From Chromatiales bacterium (GTDB lineage: Bacteria > Pseudomonadota > Gammaproteobacteria > Steroidobacterales > GCA-2729495): a stretch of DNA of 9,303 bases. The notes beneath the pieces were generated by a model. That model was given only the letters and a program-made list of their open reading frames with translations, did no database searches and had not been told where the DNA came from. The stretch covers positions 1-9,303 of the forward strand of contig JAUWKW010000040.1 in assembly GCA_030614035.1 (NCBI GenBank), read 5' to 3'. Positions 1 to 5,857 of this stretch are shown one piece after another; positions within the stretch are counted from its first letter, which is position 1, and every line of letters begins with the position of its first letter. The position numbers and the translations under genes are program-made.

Positions 1-2
1 TC

Positions 3-86
3 GCCGTAGGCCTCGCCACCGCGGCCATCTGGCTGGCCCGAGGTGTTTCTATAGCGCGTCCGGGTGGGTCGGCGCCCGCCCGGTAG
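3..86 (+). CDS. Possible C-terminal end of a membrane protein (cut by window edge)
   Basis: The third plus-strand frame is open from the left edge to a TAG at 84-86. It would encode about 27 residues: a hydrophobic Ala/Leu/Ile/Val-rich stretch ending in a short Arg/Pro/Gly tail. That composition fits the last transmembrane helix and cytoplasmic tail of an inner-membrane protein. It would converge on the DUF4397 lipoprotein gene, whose stop lies 13 bp further on. The fragment is too short for family recognition. Random open frame in GC-rich DNA is a real alternative, so confidence is low. Confidence 0.3.
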   Translation, partial: AVGLATAAIWLARGVSIARPGGSAPAR

Positions 87-98
87 TGGTTGGATCGA

Positions 99-1469
99 TT
101 AAAAGCCCGGGTTATCGGTCAACGCAATCCAGTCGAGCGGGGCGCCGCCGCCGGCGGCATCCCGGGCGACATAGGTATAGACACCGCCGCTGTCAAGGGT
201 AACCGGCATCGTCGGAATCACAATCTGGCTCCGATCACCGGCGACGGTCGCGGTGATTTCAAAATCCCCCGCCGGTAGCAAGGAGTACCCCGCATCGAAC
301 TGGAACACCACGTTCGGAACAGACGGCACAAAATCGTCAATCGATTCACCGGGCAACAGCACATAGATGTCGATGGACGCTTCGCTTGGCGCGCCATTAA
401 CGAAGCGGATTTTCGCCTGAAACCCGAGACCTCGACTGTCCTCCAGGAGCACCAACCCCTGCATCGGCACGGATGCATCGACCGACTCAAACGCCAGCAA
501 GGTGTAATCGGTGCCGACGAGAAGTGGCACATCAATATCGATCCCGAAAATCGACTGCGTCGGCGTATCGACCGACTTGATGTTGTAGTTGGCCGACACG
601 AGGTTGTTGTATGGGGTAACCGTCGGAAACGTCAGGCCAGAAATCAGCGGGTTGGCCAGATCGTCATCGAGAACGATATCAACTTCGTCGACGGCCGGAT
701 CGACAGCCGGCGCCAGGTGTATCGCCCTGAGGTTCGCCGTTGCCGCCACGTCGAGAATTTCGATCGGGTTGACAGTGTCGTGGATCACCAGCGAGCCCGG
801 CCCCAGCCCCATGCGGGTGTTTTCGACGAGTGCCAGCACCAAATCAAGACCCTCCGCCGTGAAGATCAGCGTGCCGGTATCGTGCACGACCGTGCTCGGA
901 TCGCCGCTAACGGTAACGCGGATCTGGTAATCGCCGGACGGCATTTCCACCGGCTCTGTAAACTCGAGAAACGCGACCCCGCCCAGTGGGGCCGACGCCG
1001 TAAGATCAGCGCCCGGAGTTGTCACGTAGACATCGTAGCTCGGAGCCCCTGGCGCCAGATTCACCGCCTGGACTCGGATATTGTCGGCACCGACCGGTTC
1101 GATGCTGCCCGGAATCAACATCTGCTTCACGCTGGAGTCGTTCAGCCGTCCAATCAACGCCAAGGTGTAACTTTCGTCCGCGAGCAATGGCACGTTGACG
1201 TCGTCAAGCAGCGTCACCGTCACGCCAACCACCTGGGTCAGTACCGTCAGGGAATAGTCCCTGGCATGCAGGCTGAAGCGGTTCGAACCCTGCCTGAAAT
1301 CGAAGTTGCCCAGATTCAGCGCCTGATTGAAAGTGAAGGACGCGACGCTGGTGTCGGGGACGGCATTCAGGATCTGAATATCCGCAACTACGGGGTCGTC
1401 ACCGCCGCAGCCGGCCACCAGCAAGACCAGGACCGGCGTCAGAAAAATCCTTTTCAGAAAGACTCGCAT
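99..1469 (-). CDS. DUF4397-repeat lipoprotein
   Basis: A 456-residue exported lipoprotein of unknown function. Residues 1-20 form a lipoprotein signal (basic MRVFLKR start, hydrophobic core) ending in a lipobox, LVAG before Cys21. The residue after Cys21 is Gly rather than Asp, so outer-membrane sorting is expected. The mature part holds four related beta-rich units starting near residues 31, 131, 247 and 353. Each opens with an (I/L)R-x-(V/I)-N/H-x-AP-like strand followed by a D-(V/I)-(Y/V)-(V/L) strand, the pattern of DUF4397 (PF14344) proteins. Family members are secreted or surface proteins with no established biochemical role. The ATG at 1469 is chosen because a GGAG sits about 7 nt upstream and the signal peptide begins there. 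The frame stays open to 1730, but that extension would bury the signal peptide and overlap the upstream gene. The gene lies 158 bp downstream of the metallopeptidase gene on the same strand, so shared transcription is possible but not shown. Confidence 0.88.
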   Translation of the reverse strand: MRVFLKRIFLTPVLVLLVAGCGGDDPVVADIQILNAVPDTSVASFTFNQALNLGNFDFRQGSNRFSLHARDYSLTVLTQVVGVTVTLLDDVNVPLLADESYTLALIGRLNDSSVKQMLIPGSIEPVGADNIRVQAVNLAPGAPSYDVYVTTPGADLTASAPLGGVAFLEFTEPVEMPSGDYQIRVTVSGDPSTVVHDTGTLIFTAEGLDLVLALVENTRMGLGPGSLVIHDTVNPIEILDVAATANLRAIHLAPAVDPAVDEVDIVLDDDLANPLISGLTFPTVTPYNNLVSANYNIKSVDTPTQSIFGIDIDVPLLVGTDYTLLAFESVDASVPMQGLVLLEDSRGLGFQAKIRFVNGAPSEASIDIYVLLPGESIDDFVPSVPNVVFQFDAGYSLLPAGDFEITATVAGDRSQIVIPTMPVTLDSGGVYTYVARDAAGGGAPLDWIALTDNPGF

Positions 1470-1627
1470 CGATGGCTCCACAATTCCCGCCTCCGGCCAG
1501 TGCGATGTCATTCGGTAGATGGCCCGGGGCACAGGGCCGCACAGTATGACCGGTTTCACGGTCCGGTTCAGTTGTGGTGAAGCCGCAAGGCGGACAGGTG
1601 GCCCAAAGGCCAACCGGGTCCGGGTGA

Positions 1628-2551
1628 TTAAAAGTCGCGGGCCGTGATGGAATCGCGGATCGCGACCAGCGGCGCCTGATCGTCGAATACGATGCGGTCG
1701 GCCTGCCGCGACACCCCCAGCGCCTGCCACAGTCCGTCTATGTCGGCAGGGTAAGGCGCCGCGCGCATGTCGTCGTAGAGCTCAGTCAGCACCGTCACAC
1801 CGGTTGCTGCATCGGCGACCGCCAACACCGTACGCAACTCCGCCGACTGTGTAATGTTATAGCCGGACGAGACAATTGCCCGCAGCCCGTCGCGCAGGCT
1901 GAATTCGCCATCGGTTTGTTGCCGGATCCGGACGTCCGCCAGCAGACAAAACAAGGCGCCGCCCCAATACGTCCGGCCCCAGGTCGGCGTGTAATCCAGC
2001 CCGCGATCGCCACTTTTTGGCAGGCCTTGCGGCATACCCCCCATGAATTCATCCCAGGCCAGGCTCGGCGTCAGTGCGCCAGCGTTGGCCCGAGCAATGG
2101 TTTCGACATACACGGACAAACCTTCTTCGATCCAATGATGCCGACGCGGCACGCTCGGAAACGCGAAGTGAATCAATTCATGTATCAGGATCCAGTCGTC
2201 GTCGAGTTGAGCTTGCGTGCTGTTGACTCCGATCGTGATGTTAACGACGGCGCCAACTGTGCCGAACGCGCGACCGTTGTACACGCCACTGCCGCGCCGA
2301 CCGCGGATTGCGACGTGAGCCTCGCCTACCGGGAACCGCCCATAATAGCTACCGACGATCTGCGCAGAACGCTGCACCCAGTCCTGAAGCGCGTCACGTC
2401 CGATGTCAAATGGTTCGTCCTCGATCAACAGGTGCACAGACGCGCCTGGCAGTTCCAGCGTAACGACTTCAGGCTGAGCACGGGCCGGCGAAGCGGCAAC
2501 TGCACCAACGAGCCAGGCAAGCGTCAAAATCGTTCGTCGCAACACAAACAT
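1628..2551 (-). CDS. Secreted gluzincin-type zinc metallopeptidase (peptidase MA-like)
   Basis: A predicted 307-residue exported zinc peptidase. The N-terminus is a Sec signal peptide (MFVLRRT, hydrophobic core, cleavage after A-R-A near residue 25). The active-site signature HELIH is at residues 124-128, giving zinc ligands His124 and His128 and general base Glu125. It is followed by W-I-E-E-G at 140-144, where Glu143 directly before Gly is the likely third zinc ligand, as in gluzincins. This arrangement and the size match the small peptidase-MA-like proteins (PF13485 type); the substrate is unknown. The ATG at 2551 is preferred. A TTG two codons upstream (2557) is also possible, and neither has a strong Shine-Dalgarno. 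The gene lies 26 bp downstream of the isomerase-like gene and was probably cotranscribed and translated with it. The activity call rests on the motif; the exact subfamily is uncertain. Confidence 0.85.
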   Translation of the reverse strand: MFVLRRTILTLAWLVGAVAASPARAQPEVVTLELPGASVHLLIEDEPFDIGRDALQDWVQRSAQIVGSYYGRFPVGEAHVAIRGRRGSGVYNGRAFGTVGAVVNITIGVNSTQAQLDDDWILIHELIHFAFPSVPRRHHWIEEGLSVYVETIARANAGALTPSLAWDEFMGGMPQGLPKSGDRGLDYTPTWGRTYWGGALFCLLADVRIRQQTDGEFSLRDGLRAIVSSGYNITQSAELRTVLAVADAATGVTVLTELYDDMRAAPYPADIDGLWQALGVSRQADRIVFDDQAPLVAIRDSITARDF

Positions 2552-2577
2552 GAACAACTGTTACCGTCGCAAAAAGT

Positions 2578-3228
2578 TCAGCCGCGAGTTTCCAGCCCGT
2601 GCTGCTGCAGGCGCCAGACCAGCTGATCAAATCGATCCTGACCGAAAAAGGGCTCACCCTGGAATACCAGCAGCGGCACACCCCAATGCCCAGCCGCCTG
2701 TTGGGCTTGGTGGTTTGCCTCGATCAGCTGATCCAGCCGATCGCTGTCTGTTTCGATGCGCGCTTCGAGATCCGTAAACACCAGACCGGCCCGTTCCGCC
2801 GCCCGCTGCAGGTGATCGCCAGTATCCCAGCCGGTGGTCCCACCAAACAACAGGCGGCTAACCTGATCGATAAATTCCAGCGCCAGGCCCCGTTCCTGTG
2901 CCGCTGCTGCCAGCCGCATCAAACGTTCGATGCGCGGTTGCGCCTGGGAAAATCCTTTTAGCGCCCGGTCAAAGTCAACCGGGTCTGGGTCAGGTGAAGT
3001 AATGGTCATACCCAGATACTCAGCCGTGCGTCGCGTGTCGCCCAACATGTACCCGACGTAGAGCGGATTAAGACGTTTTAGCAGCTCCGGATCCCTGACG
3101 GCGAGCGGATAGACAACGCAGGCGTCGATATCAACGTCGTAACTTTCCCTGAACTCGAGCAACCGCGGCATCAGCAGGTAACTGTACGGGCTGCGGAAAG
3201 ACCAGAACAGGTCGACGTGCAAGCTCAT
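2578..3228 (-). CDS. DsbA-fold 2-hydroxychromene-2-carboxylate isomerase-like protein
   Basis: A 216-residue cytoplasmic protein of the DsbA/kappa-GST superfamily. The N-terminal strand is followed by FRSPYSY (residues 11-17). Ser13 takes the position of the glutathione-activating Ser of 2-hydroxychromene-2-carboxylate isomerases, in place of a CxxC. The helical insertion spans about residues 45-160. The C-terminal end carries the cis-Pro loop HWGVP (Pro184) and the hallmark GEPFFGQDRFDQL (191-203), closely resembling the GxxxFxGxDRLxxL ending of this family. Known members isomerise aromatic degradation intermediates using glutathione, but many homologues lie outside such pathways and none is visible here, so the substrate is open. 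The start is supported by GGGAG 6 nt upstream of the ATG. The gene sits 21 bp downstream of the amidohydrolase stump and 26 bp upstream of the metallopeptidase gene, in an operon-like arrangement. Confidence 0.87.
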   Translation of the reverse strand: MSLHVDLFWSFRSPYSYLLMPRLLEFRESYDVDIDACVVYPLAVRDPELLKRLNPLYVGYMLGDTRRTAEYLGMTITSPDPDPVDFDRALKGFSQAQPRIERLMRLAAAAQERGLALEFIDQVSRLLFGGTTGWDTGDHLQRAAERAGLVFTDLEARIETDSDRLDQLIEANHQAQQAAGHWGVPLLVFQGEPFFGQDRFDQLVWRLQQHGLETRG

Positions 3229-3249
3229 GTTGATCTCCCGACCCGGGCT

Positions 3250-3534
3250 TTATTGTTTGACGACTTTGCCGCCCTGCATGACAAAACGGACGTCCTCCAG
3301 CACCGTAACATTTTCCAACGGGTTACCCGCGACGGCGATGATGTCAGCGAAGTATCCCGGAGCGATCGTACCAATGTCTTCGTCCCAGCCGAGGAGCTCA
3401 GCAGCATTGACGGTCGCCGCCTGAATTGCCTCCATCGGACTCATGCCGTACTCGACCATGTAGGCGAATTGTTTTGCGTTGGTACCGTGAGGAAAAATCG
3501 CCGCGTCGCTGCACGATAACAAAACCCCGCTATG
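3250..3534 (-). pseudogene. C-terminal remnant of an imidazolonepropionase/dipeptidase-like amidohydrolase
   Basis: About 95 codons are recognisable as the end of a metal-dependent amidohydrolase (COG1228-like, normally about 400-450 residues). Family similarity begins at HSGVLLSCSDAAIFPHG, which matches the 'GVKIAxGTDAGxxPHG' segment holding the last metal-ligand Asp. It continues through FAYMVEYGMSPMEAIQAAT, AAELLGW, IGTIAPGYFADIIAV and a C-terminal VMQGGKVVKQ. Everything N-terminal is absent: the HxH metal site, the carboxylated Lys and most of the TIM barrel. Upstream, the frame stays open for about 25 codons of unrelated sequence and then meets a TAA near 3611. The nearest start is a TTG at 3522. 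The piece cannot form an active site alone, so it is called a pseudogene. Its C-terminus is intact and lies 21 bp from the isomerase-like gene, so the full gene was probably the first gene of that operon before the deletion. An alternative is a misjoined assembly. Confidence 0.85.
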
Positions 3535-3543
3535 ACAGCGGAG
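3521..3543 (-). terminator. Possible intrinsic terminator overlapping the remnant start
   Basis: Read on the minus strand, a 7-bp stem (CTCCGCT paired with AGCGGGG, one G-U pair) with a 5-nt loop is followed at once by TTTTGTTAT. This has the form of a Rho-independent terminator about 95 nt downstream of the membrane protein's stop. Its T-tract overlaps codons with homology to amidohydrolases (V-L-L-S), so the resemblance may be accidental. Confidence 0.35.
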
Positions 3544-3572
3544 GTCGAAGCTTCCTCGACCATTGACCGCAC

Positions 3573-3601
3573 TCGGACGGGTGCTGTACGCACCCGTCCG
3601 A
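3573..3601. repeat. Perfect 12-bp inverted repeat (hairpin)
   Basis: TCGGACGGGTGC at 3573-3584 is the exact reverse complement of 3590-3601, with a 5-base loop. It lies 34 bp beyond the stop of the membrane protein gene. No T-run follows on either strand, so it is not a classic intrinsic terminator. It may stabilise the transcript's 3' end or be the scar of a lost element. A second, 6-bp inverted repeat (GGTCGA/TCGACC) lies next to it at 3543-3561. Confidence 0.7.
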
Positions 3602-3634
3602 TGCTTGGTTTAATCCGTTTTTACGAAGCCTGGC

Positions 3635-5098
3635 TTACGACCCGCCACGCAAGCGGCTGAACCAGTGCTCCATCTGTCGACCGGCCGCTTCGCGTCCTCC
3701 GAGCCCAAATGCCAGCGCGATGGCGACCGACACTGCGCCGAGTACGAACGAAAAACCGAGATTCACGATATCGTCCGCAATACCCATGGCACGAAGCCCC
3801 ATCGCCAGAATCAGACCGACGATCGCGATGCGTGCAATATTCGCCAGAACTTCGGCATTCTGCCCGCTGGTTCGGATAATCCCCTTGTGCGCGATACTGG
3901 CCAGCCACCAGCCAACAACGAGGATCGCGCTGCCGAGCAGAACCTGGGCAGCGAATTCGATCAGTGTTGTGACCAGTTCGCCAACCTGCGCAAAGCCCAA
4001 CTGACTGGATGCCTCGACGATCGCAAATAACACCACGAAAATGGTGACGAGCGTTCCAGCAAGGTCCGATAACTTGAACCCGCCGGCCGAGATCTGCTCC
4101 ATGCCAAGCCGTTGCGGTAACTCGTCGACCCCTAATCCGTGCAACAGGCTCGCCGAGAGGCCCGACAAGAATCGACCGAGAAAAAATGCGGCGGTCAGAA
4201 TTACGATTGCCGCAAAAATGCCCGGTATCGCGGCCATGAACGTCGACAGCATGTCGGTGGCCGGTACGGAAATGGCATCGATCTGCAAGGTATTCAATGC
4301 CGCAATCAGGGCCGGCACGAACACGAAGACCGCAACGATTAAACCAATGACATTGGATGGCCGCACGTCCGACGGCAGGCCCAATTTCTCCGCCAGTCCG
4401 TCGAATCCGATCGCGGCCAGCAGATTAGCAACGAGCGCTTTCAGGATTTTCGCGACGAACCAGCCAACCAAACCGATGACGACTGCACCGATGAGATTCG
4501 GCATCATTCCAAGAATTTGATCGACCATATTCTGGACCGGATCCAGCAAGCCCTCGAGCTTCAGCGCGTCCAGAATCGCCGGCAGGAACAGCAGGATTAT
4601 CAACCAGTACAGAATGGCCCCGGCGTTGGAACTGACCGGCTGCTCTTCGCCGGCACGGGCGATTGCCTGGTCCAGGCGCGTCGCGCTCAACGCCTTGACA
4701 GTCAGCGTCCTGACCACCCCGGCCACGATCCATGCCACCAGCGCTATCACTGCACCGCCGATGAGGTTAGGCGCGTAGTCGAAGAACTTCGTAACCAGTG
4801 CCTGCAGTGGGTCCGACACCTGGGCCAGGTTCAGCACACCGAAAAATGCCACCAACGCCAGCAGAATAACCAGCCAGTAGACACCAGAGCTGATCAGTGA
4901 CTCGGCATTGACCTTTTCATCCGCGGTCGACTGAATCCGCTGGTCTAGTTTCAACAATCCCAGTAGCTTCGACGTCGCTGATCGCAGTAGTACGGCAATC
5001 ACCCAGCCGATGATCAGGATGGCGAGTGCACTGAGCATGTTGGGCAAAGTGCCGGCCAGCGTGTCGGCTATTGAGGAAAAAATAGAACCGTTGTCCAT
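3635..5098 (-). CDS. Polytopic TM-helix-repeat membrane protein, mechanosensitive-channel related
   Basis: A 487-residue inner-membrane protein built from about five copies of the conserved TM helix unit (PF05552 type) seen in mechanosensitive-channel-related proteins. Matching segments start near residues 18, 109, 199, 291 and 383. Each has P-N/G-L/I-(I/L)-x-A/G, a hydrophobic helix containing G/A-W-x-(V/L)-A, then a basic amphipathic stretch ending LDQ- or (G/F)-D-like. Between repeats are further hydrophobic helices (about 73-90, 160-178, 248-268, 350-364). The C-terminus (about 455-476), A-FGLGGREAAGR, resembles the pore-lining third helix of MscS. The protein ends 11 residues later, without the MscS beta and vestibule domains. 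The ATG at 5098 is chosen because AGGGGAG lies 5 nt upstream; the frame runs open to 5164, but that extension has no ribosome site. The long leader contains a predicted c-di-GMP-I riboswitch. Channel activity is inferred from family, not shown. Confidence 0.85.
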   Translation of the reverse strand: MDNGSIFSSIADTLAGTLPNMLSALAILIIGWVIAVLLRSATSKLLGLLKLDQRIQSTADEKVNAESLISSGVYWLVILLALVAFFGVLNLAQVSDPLQALVTKFFDYAPNLIGGAVIALVAWIVAGVVRTLTVKALSATRLDQAIARAGEEQPVSSNAGAILYWLIILLFLPAILDALKLEGLLDPVQNMVDQILGMMPNLIGAVVIGLVGWFVAKILKALVANLLAAIGFDGLAEKLGLPSDVRPSNVIGLIVAVFVFVPALIAALNTLQIDAISVPATDMLSTFMAAIPGIFAAIVILTAAFFLGRFLSGLSASLLHGLGVDELPQRLGMEQISAGGFKLSDLAGTLVTIFVVLFAIVEASSQLGFAQVGELVTTLIEFAAQVLLGSAILVVGWWLASIAHKGIIRTSGQNAEVLANIARIAIVGLILAMGLRAMGIADDIVNLGFSFVLGAVSVAIALAFGLGGREAAGRQMEHWFSRLRGGS

Positions 5099-5110
5099 GA
5101 TGTCTCCCCT

Positions 5111-5152
5111 TAATAATAAAACTCCGCGTTCGAATGGCATGCAATCGGAGCC
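5111..5152 (-). terminator. Possible leader terminator / expression platform
   Basis: In minus-strand RNA sense, CTCCG (5150-5146) can pair with CGGAG (5126-5122), extendable by two G-U pairs. The stem runs directly into TTTTATTATT (5121-5112), just before the Shine-Dalgarno AGGGGAG. This is where a riboswitch could switch transcription or expose the ribosome site. The loop is long (19 nt) and the stem short, so this is tentative. Confidence 0.3.
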
Positions 5153-5330
5153 GGCCTGGTGCACCGGCGCAATACCGCACGAGCAGTAATTGCCCGATCA
5201 AATGACGGTTTGGTCCGACCATCAATAACAGGCGGGTATATGACAGGTGAACGAAAGTCGAAGACCCTCATGCGCGACAAACAGATCCCGGACAGTTCGC
5301 GACGAACAGTAGCACTGCGGCTCGGCGGTC

Positions 5331-5422
5331 TTGGGTCCCACGTGGCGTCGTTGCCGGCGTCACGGAGGAGGCGAGGACCCGTAGCTTTGCGTCTTCAGCT
5401 TTCGCTGAGTTTGCCTTTAGCT
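5331..5422 (-). promoter_or_regulatory. Cyclic di-GMP-I riboswitch (GEMM-I) aptamer
   Basis: The minus strand carries the conserved core of the GEMM-I RNA in order. GGCAAAC (5415-5409) is followed by stem P1b, TCAGC-GAAA-GCTGA (5408-5395), with its GAAA tetraloop. Then comes the joining segment GACGCAAAGC (5393-5384). Stem P2 pairs CTACG (5384-5380) with CGTGG (5342-5338), enclosing a P3 arm that opens with GGGTC and contains a GCAA loop. The P2 3' strand is followed by GACCCAAG, where the ligand-contacting C would lie (about 5335). By alignment to the Vibrio Vc2 RNA from memory, the specificity G (G20) is kept at 5414 and the intercalating A (A47) at 5387, favouring c-di-GMP over cyclic AMP-GMP. 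It lies in the leader of the TM-helix-repeat membrane protein, 230 nt before its ATG. Whether ligand turns the gene on or off cannot be read from the aptamer. Confidence 0.85.
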
Positions 5423-5434
5423 ATCCTGCCATCG

Positions 5435-5463
5435 TTCATAGCATGTCTACCATGGCTGCGCAA
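5435..5463 (-). promoter_or_regulatory. Predicted sigma70 promoter for the riboswitch leader
   Basis: On the minus strand, TTGCGC (5463-5458) and TATGAA (5440-5435) are separated by exactly 17 bp. The -10 is preceded by TG in extended -10 position (TGC-TATGAA). Transcription would start near 5428-5432, placing the riboswitch aptamer within the first 20 nt of the RNA, the usual arrangement. It lies in the gap after the cytochrome stop, so the membrane protein probably forms its own transcription unit. Confidence 0.55.
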
Positions 5464-5506
5464 CAAGACAGCGATTGCCGACTTTTCGAACGACGCAGGT
5501 GATGTG

Positions 5507-5857
5507 TCATGGCCTGCCCACCTGGCCAAGACCGTCCGGGTCAGGCGTGAAGTATGGCCGCTCAGGGGAAAAAACTTTCGCCAGGTAATCGAGTATTTGC
5601 TCGCGCAGCGCGGGCGCCGGCTCAGGCATGCCCTGCTCTGCAACCATCCAGTCCAGGGTGTCCTCCCAGGCCTCACGGGTTAAACCCTGTTGCCGAACCA
5701 GCATCATTGAATGGCATCCGGAACACGACGCATAAGTCAGTTCGCGCCCTTCGCCGGGAGGCAGATCATCCCATGGCATGGTTTCTGCCTTCGTGCCATT
5801 GCGGCCGATGCAAACAATAACACTCAGCACAGCGAAGCCGGCTTTGGCAGCGTTCAT
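5507..5857 (-). CDS. sorB: Monohaem cytochrome c subunit of sulfite dehydrogenase (SorB-like)
   Basis: A 116-residue periplasmic c-type cytochrome. The N-terminus is a Sec signal peptide (MNAAKAGFAVLSVIV, likely cleaved after T-K-A near residue 24), as covalent haem attachment requires. One haem motif, C-S-G-C-H, is at residues 45-49, with His49 as proximal ligand. Met71 or Met77, in the segment W-M-V-x-x-x-G-M, is the candidate distal ligand. Its start codon overlaps the stop of the molybdenum subunit gene in an ATGA arrangement, so the two are translationally coupled. This small size, single haem and pairing match SorB of bacterial sulfite dehydrogenases, which accepts electrons from the molybdenum subunit. 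The two-haem SoxD partner of SoxC is considerably larger. The function is inferred from the pairing and motif; the Sor-type assignment is likely but not certain. Confidence 0.82.
   Translation of the reverse strand: MNAAKAGFAVLSVIVCIGRNGTKAETMPWDDLPPGEGRELTYASCSGCHSMMLVRQQGLTREAWEDTLDWMVAEQGMPEPAPALREQILDYLAKVFSPERPYFTPDPDGLGQVGRP

Noticed and set aside
717..1580. Long plus-strand open frame (287 codons) opposite the DUF4397 gene
   Set aside because: It is antisense to a gene with a clear signal peptide and repeats, and its product is rich in Arg/His/Gln with no domain logic. This is the usual shadow of GC-rich coding DNA.
1470..1730. N-terminal extension of the DUF4397 lipoprotein frame
   Set aside because: It would place 87 residues before a lipoprotein signal and overlap the metallopeptidase 3' end. 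The GGAG before 1469 fits the shorter form.
1916..2626. Plus-strand open frame of 236 codons opposite the metallopeptidase gene
   Set aside because: The opposite strand carries the HELIH active site and a signal peptide. This frame has low-complexity composition and crosses the gene boundary.
5159..5683. Plus-strand open frame across the cytochrome 3' end and the riboswitch
   Set aside because: It covers the antisense of a conserved RNA aptamer and of the cytochrome c gene; the product shows no recognisable fold or ribosome site.
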